Shown: piece after piece, positions 10,735-22,151 of the stretch
Layout: every line of letters starts with the position of its first letter
Position numbering within the stretch: position 1 is the first letter of the stretch
From: Salinicola tamaricis
Lineage (GTDB): Bacteria; Pseudomonadota; Gammaproteobacteria; Pseudomonadales; Halomonadaceae
Assembly (NCBI RefSeq): GCF_003006155.1
Contig: NZ_CP023559.1
Location: 3,596,001 to 3,660,000 of the forward strand
Length of the DNA: 64,000 nucleotides
Direction: 5' to 3'
Notes under the pieces: generated by a model
What the model was told of the DNA's origin: nothing
Seen by the model: only the letters and a program-made list of their open reading frames with translations
Database searches by the model: none
Program-made: the position numbers and the translations under genes

Positions 10735-11050
10735 GCCGCGCCCCGCTCAGCGACCGTGATTTGACTCGACGACATACGGTTTTTCCGTTCCCTGCATCGC
10801 GGACTGCTCGTCCCGGAGCGGGGCCCGCGCTCGCAAGCGGGCCCCGCTCCGGGGGCATAGGTGTGATGGCAGCCATTATGTGTTTGAACGTAAACCCCGA
10901 AGACGGGAAAAGCCGATGTTTTCGCGCGCATTTAGCGCGATGGCATGGCGTCCCTGGCTGCTAGTCTGCGAGCGTCCCATCCATCGTGTGGCGCCATGGC
11001 GCTGTCGATCGGGTCACCGTCATCAGGCAACCCTTTTACAGGAAATCCGC
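10735..11050. promoter_or_regulatory. Divergent fliF | fliE intergenic region
   Basis: These 316 bases separate the divergent fliF and fliE genes and should hold both flagellar promoters. I see a possible flagellar sigma-28-like half site on the plus strand (TAAA at 10891 and GCCGATGT at 10912), but its 17-base spacing is longer than the usual 15, so the call is weak. No clean sigma-54 site is visible. A perfect palindrome at 10812-10853 is annotated separately. Confidence 0.4.
10812..10853. repeat. Perfect 17-bp inverted repeat
   Basis: Arms at 10812-10828 and 10837-10853 are perfect reverse complements (17 bp, nearly all G/C) around an 8-base loop. No T-run follows on either strand, so it is not a standard intrinsic terminator. 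Its place between divergent promoters, 80-120 bases upstream of fliF, suggests a strong RNA hairpin in the fliF leader or a repetitive extragenic element. Confidence 0.8.
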
Positions 11051-11374
11051 ATGAGTGTTCCCGCCATTCAGGCCGCGCTGCAGCAGATGCAGGCGCTGTC
11101 TAACCAGGCCGCCGGGCAGAGTGCCGGTGCTGCGGCTGCTCCCGATCAGCCCGGCAGCTTTGCCGGCGAGCTTCAGGCTTCGCTCGGACGGATCAACCAG
11201 ATGCAGCAGAGCGCCAACCAGCAGGCCATGGCGTTCCAGGCCGGTGATCCCGACGTCGCCCTGAACGACGTGATGATCGACATGCAGAAGGCCAGTGTCT
11301 CCTTCGAAATGGGCGTACAGGTACGTAACCGTCTGGTGACTGCCTATAAGGATGTCATGAGCATGCAGATTTAG
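11051..11374 (+). CDS. fliE: Flagellar hook-basal body complex protein FliE
   Basis: FliE links the MS ring to the proximal rod. The 107-residue protein has the FliE C-terminus [46 protein letters not shown], in which the D-x-x-x-Q-KA-x-x-SF and VRN(R/K)-x-x-xAY-x-(D/E)-x-MxMxI patterns are diagnostic. The N-terminal half is Gln/Ala rich. I chose the ATG at 11051 because it gives the family length; the frame is open further upstream without similarity. A strong terminator follows at 11396, so it appears to be transcribed alone. Confidence 0.93.
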   Translation: MSVPAIQAALQQMQALSNQAAGQSAGAAAAPDQPGSFAGELQASLGRINQMQQSANQQAMAFQAGDPDVALNDVMIDMQKASVSFEMGVQVRNRLVTAYKDVMSMQI

Positions 11375-11395
11375 CGCTACCCATGCGCTGTCATG

Positions 11396-11428
11396 GCGCC
11401 CGCCGCTGGTTTCAGCGGCGGGCGCTTT
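11396..11428 (+). terminator. Intrinsic terminator after fliE
   Basis: A 12-bp perfect stem (GCGCCCGCCGCT with AGCGGCGGGCGC) has a 6-base loop and is followed by TTT. It lies 21 bases after the fliE stop. Confidence 0.8.
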
Positions 11429-11479
11429 GCGTTGAACGGGTGGCCAGCTTGTGTCTTGTCGCCGTGGCGGGTGTCGGCG

Positions 11480-12418
11480 TCAGCGCGTGCTTCGCCCCCG
11501 CCAGGCATCGAGCGAATAGCAGGCCAGTCCGACCCAGATCAGCACGAAGGTGATCAACTGGGTCAGCGACAAGGGCTCGTCGAATACCCACAGCGCCAGT
11601 GCGAACTGCAGCGTCGGGTTGATGTACATCAGAAAGCCCACGGTGGAGAGACGCAGGCGTCGAGCGGCACCGGCGAAAGCCAGCAGCGGCAGGGTGGTGA
11701 GCACGCCGCTGACCACCAGCAAGGTGGTATTGGTCAGTGCGATACCGAAGTGTGAGGCATCCTGGGCCATGAGCCAGGTCAGGGCGGCGAGGCTAAAGGG
11801 TAGCAGCAGGGTGGTCTCGGCAAACAGACCCGACAGGCCGTCGAGAGGCACCTGCTTGCGCAGCAGCCCATAAGTGCCGAAAGTGGCCGCCAGCGCCAGA
11901 CTGATCCAAGGCAGGCGGCCCAGTACCACGAGCTGGATCAGAATCGCGATCAGTGCCAGGGCGATCGCCACGCCCTGCCAGCGGCTCAGCCTCTCCTTGA
12001 GTATCAGCATGCCGAGGGCGACATTGACGAGCGGGGTGATGAAGTAGCCCAGGCTGGCCTGGAGCACGTGCTGGCTCTCGACCGCGTAGATGTAGAGCCC
12101 CCAGTTGAGTCCGATCAGCACTGCGCAACCGAGTACCGGCAGCAGCCCTCGGGGCTGGCGGAAAGCCGCCTGTACCGGCGACCAGCGCCGCATCAGGGTG
12201 ATCACCAGTGCCAGGAACAGGCACGACCACAGGATGCGGTGGATCAGTATCTCTCCCGCCGGCACGCCGTCGAACAGGGCGAAGAACAGTGGAAAGCAGC
12301 CCCAGATGCCGTAGGCGGCCAGCCCGAAGCCGACGCCACGACGCGCCTCGCGACGTTGCGCGATGGCGTTCTCTGTGGACGTTGCGGATGGCGGGGTAGA
12401 GCGCTTGGCGGCTGACAT
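11480..12418 (-). CDS. rarD: EamA-family transporter RarD
   Basis: RarD is a ten-helix inner-membrane protein of the drug/metabolite transporter superfamily; its substrate is poorly defined. The 312-residue product has the diagnostic N-terminal block (GVGFGLAAYGIWGCFPLFFALFDGVPAGEILIHRILWS), the LNWGLYIYAVESQHVLQASLGYFITPLVNVALG motif and about ten hydrophobic segments. The ATG at 12418 gives the family length. The open frame extends 160 codons further upstream as antisense to the amidase gene, and I rejected that part. Confidence 0.9.
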   Translation of the reverse strand: MSAAKRSTPPSATSTENAIAQRREARRGVGFGLAAYGIWGCFPLFFALFDGVPAGEILIHRILWSCLFLALVITLMRRWSPVQAAFRQPRGLLPVLGCAVLIGLNWGLYIYAVESQHVLQASLGYFITPLVNVALGMLILKERLSRWQGVAIALALIAILIQLVVLGRLPWISLALAATFGTYGLLRKQVPLDGLSGLFAETTLLLPFSLAALTWLMAQDASHFGIALTNTTLLVVSGVLTTLPLLAFAGAARRLRLSTVGFLMYINPTLQFALALWVFDEPLSLTQLITFVLIWVGLACYSLDAWRGRSTR

Positions 12419-12529
12419 GGTGGTGATTCTCTGGCTGTTCGAGGTGGCGGCTCGGTAATCTATCATGTCCGCGGCGCGCTTCGGGTGCGAAAATGGTTCC
12501 AGAATCCCGGCATGAACAAGGAGATACCC

Positions 12530-13366
12530 ATGAGCGACCTGCGCGTCACGCTGATCCAGACAGAGCTCCATTGGGAGGATCCGGCGGCCAACCGGGCGCT
12601 GCTCGAAGCACGGATGGAGGCGCTGGATTCGACGCAGACCGACCTGATCGTGCTGCCCGAGATGTTCGCCACTGGTTTCACCATGAATGCCGCTGCACTG
12701 GCCGAGCCCGCCGGGTCGAGCGCTTCGCTGGCCTGGCTCGAGCAGCAGGCGCGCGAGCGTGGCTGCGCCATCACCGGGAGTCTGGCGATCACCGAGGGTG
12801 GGCGAGCCTACAACCGCATGGTATGGGCCGAGCCCGGTGGCCGCACGCTGACCTACGACAAGCGTCATCTTTTTCGAATGGGTGAGGAGCCGCGCCACTA
12901 CGCTGCCGGTAGCCGGCGCCGGGTGGTCGAGTATCGTGGTTTGCGGATCCTGCTCGCGGTCTGCTATGACCTGCGCTTTCCGGTCTGGCTGCGCCAGCAG
13001 CCACCCCAGGGCGAGGCGTTCGAGTACGATCTGCTGCTGTGCGTGGCCAACTGGCCGGCGCCCCGGCGGCGCCCATGGCGTACACTACTAAAGGCGCGGG
13101 CAGTGGAGAACCTGAGCTATGTGGTCGGCGTCAATCGCATCGGCCAGGATGGCAACGGTCTGGTCTACAGCGGAGACTCCCTGGCCGTGGACTTCAAGGG
13201 CGACCCGCTGGTGGATCATCCACCCGAGACGCCTTTCGTCGAGACGGTGACACTGTCGGCAGCGGCACTGTCATCGTTTCGCGATACCTTTCCCGCCTGG
13301 AGAGACGCAGATGCCTTTGCGTTGACCGACTTCGATGATGACCTGCAGAGTAAGGATGGGCAATGA
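12530..13366 (+). CDS. Nitrilase-superfamily omega-amidase (YafV-like)
   Basis: This is a carbon-nitrogen hydrolase that likely deaminates alpha-ketoglutaramate or related omega-amides in methionine salvage and metabolite repair. The catalytic triad is visible: Glu in IVLPEMFATGF (about residue 43), Lys in YDKRHLF and Cys in VCYDLRFPVW. The 278-residue length fits YafV. The start is well supported by an AAGGAG site 6 bases before the ATG at 12530. The stop overlaps corA by 4 bp. Confidence 0.87.
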   Translation: MSDLRVTLIQTELHWEDPAANRALLEARMEALDSTQTDLIVLPEMFATGFTMNAAALAEPAGSSASLAWLEQQARERGCAITGSLAITEGGRAYNRMVWAEPGGRTLTYDKRHLFRMGEEPRHYAAGSRRRVVEYRGLRILLAVCYDLRFPVWLRQQPPQGEAFEYDLLLCVANWPAPRRRPWRTLLKARAVENLSYVVGVNRIGQDGNGLVYSGDSLAVDFKGDPLVDHPPETPFVETVTLSAAALSSFRDTFPAWRDADAFALTDFDDDLQSKDGQ

Positions 13367-14307
13367 TCCGAACCTTTCGCCTCGACCAGAACGATTTTCA
13401 AGAGCTCAGCGAAGGCCCCATCGCCGAACGCCTGCTGGAGGCCAACTGGATCGACGCCTACGATCTCGATGACGACGATCGCGAGGCGCTGAAGCCGTTC
13501 CTCGCCGATGAGCTGCCGGCCAATACCGATATCGAGGAGATCGAATCTTCGGCACGCTTCTTCACCGACACCGATGGCCTGCACGTGCACTCGCTGTTTC
13601 TGTCACGCAACGAGGGCAAGCATCAGACCAACACCGTGGTGTTCATCCTGCAATCGCAGCGCCTGCTCTCGCTGCGCGAGGACGACCTGGCCGATTTTCG
13701 CCTGTTCCGGCTGCGTGCGCGGCGCGGTCAGACCGAGGCCCACTCACCGCAGTCGTTGATCGTCACGCTGTTCGAGCAGAAGGTCGAGAACCTCGCCGAC
13801 AGCATCGAGGACATGCACCGCGACCTCGAACAGGTCAGCCATATGGTGTTGGAGATCGAGGATGCCGATCTGGAGGAGGCGATCGATCGGCTGGCCAAGG
13901 TCGAGGATAGCGTGGGCAAGATCCGTCTGTGTCTGATGGATACCCAGCGCTCGCTCTACTTCCTCATTCGCCACCTGCGCTATCACGCCGAGCTGCAGCA
14001 GGCCAAGGAAGCGCTACAGGACGTCGAGGTGCTGATGTCCCACAGCACGTTTCTGTCAGACAAGGTCAACTTCCTGATGGATACCACCCAGGGCTTCATC
14101 AATATCGAGCAGAACCAGATCATCAAAATCTTCTCGATCGCCTCGGTGGTGTTTCTACCGCCGACCATGATCGCCAGCATCTACGGGATGAACTTCCACG
14201 TGATGCCCGAACTCGACTGGAGCTTCGGCTATCCGATGGCGATCGGGCTGATGGCGCTATCAGGGATCTCGCCCTATCTCTACTTCAAGTATCGCGGCTG
14301 GCTGTAA
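13363..14307 (+). CDS. corA: Magnesium/cobalt transporter CorA
   Basis: CorA is a homopentameric divalent-cation channel. The 314-residue protein has the large acidic cytoplasmic domain, a long helix (about residues 130-245) and two C-terminal membrane helices. The GMN signature in SIYGMNF is at about residues 275-277. The C-terminus PYLYFKYRGWL closely resembles enterobacterial CorA. The ATG overlaps the end of the preceding amidase gene (ATGA), so the two are probably co-transcribed. Confidence 0.92.
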   Translation: MIRTFRLDQNDFQELSEGPIAERLLEANWIDAYDLDDDDREALKPFLADELPANTDIEEIESSARFFTDTDGLHVHSLFLSRNEGKHQTNTVVFILQSQRLLSLREDDLADFRLFRLRARRGQTEAHSPQSLIVTLFEQKVENLADSIEDMHRDLEQVSHMVLEIEDADLEEAIDRLAKVEDSVGKIRLCLMDTQRSLYFLIRHLRYHAELQQAKEALQDVEVLMSHSTFLSDKVNFLMDTTQGFINIEQNQIIKIFSIASVVFLPPTMIASIYGMNFHVMPELDWSFGYPMAIGLMALSGISPYLYFKYRGWL

Positions 14308-14337
14308 GCCCGCCGCCCCAAGGAAAGTTTCGAATTC

Positions 14338-15039
14338 ATGCGGTTGGACAGATTTCTCAGTGAAGCCACCGAGCTGACGCGCAGCCAGGCCAAGCGTGCC
14401 CTGCGTCAGCTGGAAGTCAGTGTCGATGGCGAGATCGTGCGCGACGCTTCGCGTCAGGTCTCGGATACCCAGGACGTTCGTTGGCAGGGAGCGCCGCTGG
14501 CGCGTGTCGGCTGGCGCTATCTGATGCTGCACAAGCCGGTCGGGGTAGAGTGCTCGCTGCGCCCGGCTCATTACCCCTCGGTGATGAGCCTGATCGAGAT
14601 CGAGCAGATCGAGCGCTTGCACCCGGTAGGGCGACTGGATGTCGATACCTCGGGGCTTTTGCTGATCAGCGATGATGGCCAGTGGACCCATCGGGTGACC
14701 TCGCCCAATCGGGCCTGCGTCAAGCGCTACCGTGGCGAGATCGCCGAGGCGATGTCGGAGAGCGTCGCTGCCCAAGTGGCGCAGCAGTTCGAGAAGGGCA
14801 TCACGCTGCAAGGTGAAGAGAAACCGACCCGACCGGCCACGTTCGAGCGGGTGGGCCCGCACGAAGTGCTGATCGGTGTCACCGAAGGGCGCTATCATCA
14901 GGTGCGGCGGATGATGACGGCGGTGGGTTATCCACTGACGTCGCTACATCGCGAAGCGATCGGCCCGCTCAGCCTCGATCCGATGCTCGAACCCGGTGAG
15001 TGCCGGCATTTGCGTCCGGAGGAGATCGCGGCCTTTTAG
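14338..15039 (+). CDS. rsuA: 16S rRNA pseudouridine(516) synthase RsuA
   Basis: RsuA makes pseudouridine at position 516 of 16S rRNA. An S4 RNA-binding domain at the N-terminus (MRLDRFLSEATELTRSQAKR) is followed by the catalytic motif HPVGRLDVDTSGLLLISDDG with the catalytic Asp (about residue 102). The C-terminal TEGRYHQVRRMMTAVG block follows. The 233-residue length matches RsuA rather than the longer RluB or RluE types. It lies 30 bp after corA on the same strand. Confidence 0.92.
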   Translation: MRLDRFLSEATELTRSQAKRALRQLEVSVDGEIVRDASRQVSDTQDVRWQGAPLARVGWRYLMLHKPVGVECSLRPAHYPSVMSLIEIEQIERLHPVGRLDVDTSGLLLISDDGQWTHRVTSPNRACVKRYRGEIAEAMSESVAAQVAQQFEKGITLQGEEKPTRPATFERVGPHEVLIGVTEGRYHQVRRMMTAVGYPLTSLHREAIGPLSLDPMLEPGECRHLRPEEIAAF

Positions 15040-15146
15040 GCCGCATCTTCCTGCGTCGGCGGGCTCGGGTTATGCAGTTTATACCGTTATCTTGTCTGCC
15101 TGTTTTTCATCTCTTCATATGATTTCCGCGGCATACCGTTTTCACG

Positions 15147-16726
<1,580 letters not shown>

Positions 16727-16730
<4 letters not shown>

Positions 16731-17881
16731 GGCAAGGCCCTCGCGCTATCGATTCTGTCGGGGCTGTCGGTAATAGCGCCGGGCATGGCGGTGGCGACGA
16801 TATGCCGTGGATCGAAGGCGTCGCGCAAGCCCTCGCCGATGAATACCAGCAGCGACAGCATCACGCTGAGAGAGAGAAAAGCGGTGATGCCAAGCCACGG
16901 CGCCTGCAGATTGTTCTTGCCCTGGGCCACCAGCTCGCCCAGCGAGGGGGACCCGGGGGGCAGGCCGAAACCGAGAAAGTCCAGCGCGGTCAGGGTGGTG
17001 ATGGCGCCGGTAAACAGAAACGGGATGAAGGTGAGGGTGGCGACCATGGCGTTGGGCAGCACGTGGCGCCACATGATCAGTCGCGAAGGCAGGCCCAGTG
17101 CCCGTGCCGCGCGCACGTACTCCAGGTTGCGCGCGCGCAGGAACTCGGCACGCACGATATCGACCAGCCCCAGCCACGAGAACAGCAGCATGATACCCAG
17201 CAGCCACCAGACGTTGGGCTCGACCAGGCTGGCGAGGATGATCAGCAGGAACAGCACCGGCAGACCCGACCAGATTTCGATCAGCCGCTGACCGAACAGG
17301 TCGACCTTGCCACCGTAGTAGCCCTGCACGCCACCGATCAGCACGCCGAGTACGATCGAGCCGACGGTCAGGGCGAGGGCAAAGGCGACCGAGAGGCGAA
17401 AGCCGTAGAGCACCCGAGCGAAGACATCGCGACCCTGGTCATCGGTGCCGAGCCAGTGGCGCAGGCTGGGCGGCGAAGGCACCGGACCCTGGATATCGCG
17501 ATCCAGGGTCTGGTAGGAGAACGGCACCGGTGGCCATAGTGCCCAGCCGTGATGCTCGATCTGCTCGCGCACGAAGGGATCGCGATAGTCGGTGGTGGTG
17601 GGCAGAAAGCCGCCGAACTCGGTCTCCGGATAGTCCACCAGCAGCGGCACGTACCAGTGGCCCTGGTACTGCATCACCAGCGGTTTGTCGTTGGCGATCA
17701 GCTCGGCGCCCAGGCTCACCACGAACAGAAGGGTGAACAGCCATAGCGAGACGTATGCGCGACGGCTGGCGCGAAAGATCTGCAGCCGTCGGCGCGCGAT
17801 GGGAGAGAGCCGCAAGCGGCGCTGGCGCGAAGCCTCGGCATTCACGGGTGGGGTCACGTCGCTCATCATGTCCCTCATCAC
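16727..17881 (-). CDS. yejE: Peptide ABC transporter permease YejE
   Basis: YejE is one of two permease subunits of the YejABEF importer. The 384-residue protein begins with a cytoplasmic segment and a first helix ([18 protein letters not shown]). It has a periplasmic insert typical of YejE ([16 protein letters not shown]) and the binding-protein-dependent transport domain, with an EAA-type loop near [22 protein letters not shown]. The N-terminus has two closely spaced ATGs. It overlaps yejB and yejF by 4 bp each. Confidence 0.92.
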
Positions 17882-18951
17882 GCCTCTCGGGTAGCGAAAT
17901 CGATACGCGGATCCACCCAGACGTAGGTGAGATCCGAGATCAGCTTGAGCAGCAGGCCGATCAGGGTATACAGGTAGAGGGTGCCGAAGATCAGCGGATA
18001 ATCGCGCTGCATCACAGCCTCGAAGCCCAGCAGCCCTAGGCCGTTTAGCGAGAAGATCACCTCGATCAGCAGCGAGCCGGTGAAGAAGATGCCGATCAGT
18101 GCCGACGGCATCCCGGCGATGATGATCAGCATGGCGTTGCGAAAGACGTGTCCGTAGAGCACGCGGCGCTCGGAGGCGCCCTTGGCACGAGCGGTGAGCA
18201 CGTACTGCTTGTGGATCTCATCGAGGAAGCTGTTCTTGGTCAGCATGGTCAGGGTGGCGAAACTGCCGATCGCCGAGGCGGCCACCGGCAGCGTGATGTG
18301 CCAGAAGTAGTCCTGTACCTTGCCGAGCAGCGAGAGCTCGTCGAAATTGGCCGAGGTCAGCCCGCGCAGGGGGAACCAGTTCAGGTAGCTGCCGCCGGCA
18401 AAGAGCACGATCAGCAGGATTGCGAACAGGAAGCCAGGGATGGCGTAGCCAACGATCACCACCCCCGACGACCAGACGTCGAACGCGCTGCCGTGGCGCA
18501 GCGCTTTGCGAATCCCCAGCGGGATCGAGATCAGGTAGACCAGCAGCGTGGTCCATAGCCCTAGCGAGATCGACACCGGCAGGCGGTCGAGAATCAGATC
18601 GAGCACCGGTCGCCCGCGGAACAGGCTATCGCCGAGATCGAAGGTGGCGTAGTCGCGCAGCATCAGCGCGAAACGCTCCCAGGCCGGCTTGTCGAAGCCG
18701 AACTCCTGGGTCAACTGCTGGCGCAGCTGGTCATCGATCCCCGCTGCACGCATACCGCGCTGGCCGCCGACGCTGTCCCCGCCGCCGCCTTCCAGACCGG
18801 TGCTGGCGTTACTGCTCAAACCCTCGAAGCGCGCCATCATCTGGTCGATGGGGCCACCGGGGGCCGCCTGCACGATCACGAAATTGAGCAGCAGAATTCC
18901 CAGCAAGGTGGGGATCATCAGCAGCAGGCGACGCAGAGCATAGCTGGCCAT
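17878..18951 (-). CDS. yejB: Peptide ABC transporter permease YejB
   Basis: YejB is the partner permease of YejE. The 357-residue protein starts [19 protein letters not shown], a standard DppB/OppB-family N-terminus with the first membrane helix. It carries the [11 protein letters not shown] motif, a long periplasmic segment and five further helices, with the EAA loop in [23 protein letters not shown] chose the ATG at 18951 over the 52-codon upstream extension, which overlaps yejA and has no family similarity. Confidence 0.92.
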   Translation of the reverse strand: MASYALRRLLLMIPTLLGILLLNFVIVQAAPGGPIDQMMARFEGLSSNASTGLEGGGGDSVGGQRGMRAAGIDDQLRQQLTQEFGFDKPAWERFALMLRDYATFDLGDSLFRGRPVLDLILDRLPVSISLGLWTTLLVYLISIPLGIRKALRHGSAFDVWSSGVVIVGYAIPGFLFAILLIVLFAGGSYLNWFPLRGLTSANFDELSLLGKVQDYFWHITLPVAASAIGSFATLTMLTKNSFLDEIHKQYVLTARAKGASERRVLYGHVFRNAMLIIIAGMPSALIGIFFTGSLLIEVIFSLNGLGLLGFEAVMQRDYPLIFGTLYLYTLIGLLLKLISDLTYVWVDPRIDFATREA

Positions 18952-18959
18952 GGAAACAT

Positions 18960-20874
18960 TCACTCCTGCCCGCGCTGACGCGCGGTGATCGCCGGGGCGC
19001 GGTCCGGGTCGACCCACCACACGCTGAAATCCGGGGTATAGCGCGGGAACGGCTGCGGATAGCCGAACTTGTTCCACAGTGCCACCCGAGTGCCATCGAA
19101 GTTCCACTGCGGCACCACGTAGAAACCCCAGCGCAGTACCCGGTCGAGGGCGCGCGCGGCGGTGTCCAGCGCGCTGCGGCTGTCGGCGCGAATCAGATCG
19201 TCGACCAGCGCGTCGACCACCGGGTCGCTGACCCCGGCGAGATTGCGGCTCTGCGGCGTCTCGGCGTAGGCGCTGGTCCAGAAGTCACGCTGCTCGTTGC
19301 CCGGGTTGGCCGACTGCGGGTAGCTGCCGACGATCAGGTCGAACTGGAACTGGCGCAGCCGGCTCAGGTACTGGTTGACATCGACCACACGGATGCGGCT
19401 CTGGATGCCGAGCCGGGCCAGGTTGTGCACGAAGGGCTGGGTGATGCGCTCGAATTGGCTATCGTAGAGCAAGAACTCCAGCGTCAGCGGACGCCCGCTC
19501 TGGTGCTCGACCATGACCCCGTCGCGCACCTCATAGCCCGCCTCACGCAGTAGTCCGAGAGCCTGGCGCAAGCGTGGGCGCAGCCCCTGGGGCTGGTCGA
19601 TCGGCAGCGGCTGGTCGAACACCGCCGCCGGGAGTTGATCGCGGTAGGGGGCCAGCAGCTTCAATTCAGCCGGGCCGGGCAGGCCGCTGGCGGCCATCTC
19701 GGAGTTCTGGAAATAGCTCTGGGTGCGGCGGTAGGCGCCATAGAAGATGTGCTGGTTGAGCCAGTCGAAATCGAAAGCCAGGTTGAGCGCGTGGCGCACG
19801 CGGGGGTCGGAGAGTGCCGGGCGGCGGGTATTGATGATATAGCCCTGCATGCCGGCGGGCTGCCCGTCGGGAACGATTACCCGGCGGATCGCACCGTCTG
19901 CCACCGCTGGGGTCGTAGGCGGTGGCCCAGTTCTTGGCGCTGCCTTCCAGGCGCAGATCGAGCGCGCCGGCAAGAAAGGCCTCCAGCGCCACCGACTGAT
20001 CGCGGAAGTAGTCATAGACCAGGCGATCGATGTTGTAGCGACCGCGGTTGATCGGCAGATCGCGGCCCCAGTAGTCGTCGACCCGGCGATAGACGATACG
20101 CCTGCCGGGGTCGACATCGGCGATGGCGTAGGGGCCGGAGCCGAGCAGCTTGTCGAGGGTCGGGCGGGTGAAATCGCGCCCCTGCCAGTAGTGCTCGGGC
20201 AGCACCGGCAGCTGGCCCAGGATCAGCGGCAGTTCGCGGGAGTGGTTGTCGGGGAACTCGAAGCGCACGCGATACGTGTCGAGCGCGGTGACCGAGTCGA
20301 CGGCGGCATAGTAGGCGCGATAGAAGGGCGAGCCCTTGTCGCGCAGCAGACGAAAGCTGAACACCACGTCGGCGGCGGTGACCGGGGTGCCGTCGTGGAA
20401 ACGCGCCTCGGGGCGCAGGTCGAACTCGATCCAGTGGCGGTCGGGGTCGAGCCGCACTCCGGCGGCGAGCAGCCCGTACATGGAAGGGCTCATCGGCGCT
20501 GGAGGCCATCAGGGTGTCGTAGATCTGCTCGAGCCCGCTGGCGGGGGTGCCCTGGATGATGAACGGATTGGTCGAGTCGAAGCTGCCGCTGGCGGCGCGG
20601 CGCAGGGTGCCCCCCTTGGGAGCGTCGGGATTGGCGTAGGGCAGGTGATCGAAGTTCGCCGGCAGTGCCGGATCGTCGTAGAGCGCCAGCGCATGCACCG
20701 TGGGCACTTGGTCGAAGGCGTGGTGTCGGCGGTCGCGGCGCTTGCTGGCAACGCTGCCATCAGCGCCAGGATCATGCCCAAGGCCCAACCCGCTGCCGCT
20801 GTGCTCCCATGCGCGCTCCCGTGCTCATCGTGGTGGCCGTGCTTTATGCCTGAAATCCAATATGTTTTACGCAA
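18960..20874 (-). CDS. yejA: Peptide ABC transporter substrate-binding protein YejA (three or more frame breaks)
   Basis: YejA is the periplasmic peptide-binding subunit that feeds YejBEF. The coding signal runs through four frame segments, with breaks near 20740, 20490 and 19910. The segments contain a signal-peptide core ([17 protein letters not shown]), the SBP family-5 N-terminus ([26 protein letters not shown]), the [17 protein letters not shown] block, and a long C-terminal part ending near [11 protein letters not shown]. All parts line up in order, so one intact gene with indels is the best reading. The start codon is uncertain; 20874 is the most upstream ATG of the signal-peptide frame. 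Confidence 0.85.
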
Positions 20875-20923
20875 CGGACGAGCTCGCGTCGAGCGTTATG
20901 ACGGCGCCAGCCGCGAGCCGTCT

Positions 20924-22077
20924 TCAGCGACTATTGCTGGCGATGGCCCGGGCGGGCACCGAGAGCGTCTGGCCAATGCGGATGGTGTTCCCGTGGAGCC
21001 CATTCTCGCGCCGAATGTCGCCGATGCTGGTGGCAAAATGTGCGGCAATACCGGACAACGTATCGCCACGCTTGACCACATAGCGGTCGAGCACAGTGCG
21101 CTCGGATGCCGGCAGGTTGGCGAGATTGGCCAGGAAGCGCTTTTTGGCCGCCACCGGCACCAGAATGCTGGCATCCTCGCGTGGCCGGGTCGAGGCGCGC
21201 TTGAAGCCGGGGTTGAGCTCGCGCAGGGTGTGCGAATCGACCCCCGACAGCTCGGCGGCCAGCGAGAGCGTCAGCGGACCGTCGGTGGCTACCTTGACGA
21301 ACGGCGTGCGGTCGGGGATCGACGGCAGCGCGACATCGCAGTCTGAGGCTTGTCGATCACCTCCGCCAGTGCCAGCAGCCGCGGGATGTAATTCATGGTC
21401 TCGTTCGGCAGGCGCAGGTGCCAATAGTCGATCGGCTCGCCGCGGTTGGCGGCGGCGTCGCGTGCCGCGTTGACGGTGCCGGCGCCGGCGTTGTAAGCGG
21501 CCAGTGCCAGTAGCAGATCGCCGCCATACCAGCGGTCGGCAAGCTGCCGCAGATAGCGCATGGCGGCATCGGTGGCGGCAACCACGTCGCGCCGGCCGTC
21601 GTACCAGGCGGTACGCGACAGCCCCATGGCATCGCCGGTGGCGGGCATGAACTGCCACAGCCCGGTGGCCCCGCCGGGATTGGTGGCGGTCGGGTCGTAG
21701 CCGCTCTCGATGAACGGCAGCAGGGCGATCTCGGTGGGCAGGTGATTGGCGGTGAGTCGCTGGGTGACCCAGTGCAGCCAGGGACGGGCCTGCTCGGCGA
21801 TCAGCTCGACGTGGTGCGGATGCTCACGGTACCACTCGAGCCAGTGGGCGACACGCGGGTTATCGGTCTCGTGGGAGAGCGCGAAGCCGCGGCGCAGAGT
21901 GTCCCAGGCATCGGCCGAGTGTCTTTCGGTCAGGCGCAGTGCCGACCAGAAGGTGGCTGGGCGTGGCTGGGCGGACTGACGCTGACCGGCGTCGTCCCAG
22001 GCCACCGCCGGCAGCGCCGAGCAGAGTAGACTGCCGGCGAGGCCGATGACCAGATAGCGGCGTCGTCGAGCGGGCAT
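20924..22077 (-). CDS. mltD: Membrane-bound lytic murein transglycosylase D with LysM (one frame break)
   Basis: MltD cleaves peptidoglycan glycan strands. The first part has a signal sequence and the SLT fold: catalytic Glu in LPTEIALLPFIESGYDP, then GGATGLWQFMPATGDAMGL, YDGRRDVVAATDAAMRYLRQL and LALAAYNAGAGTVNAA. The frame changes near 21345. The remainder encodes a linker and one LysM peptidoglycan-binding domain (YVVKRGDTLSGIAAHFATS). E. coli MltD has two LysM domains; I can see one. It follows gloB on the same strand, an arrangement common in gammaproteobacteria. Confidence 0.88.
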
Positions 22078-22151
22078 TCATGCAGCAGACATCCTTGGGT
22101 GTAAATCGCCGCCCGCGACGCCGGTCGAGGCGCCGTATCGGCGAGCAACGT

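Noticed and set aside
10891..10919. Confident sigma-28 promoter for fliE
   Set aside because: The half sites resemble the consensus, but the spacing is 17 rather than 15 bases, so it is mentioned only as a weak candidate.
20336..21346. Long plus-strand open frame across yejA and mltD
   Set aside because: It is antisense to two genes recognised by motifs, with biased composition.
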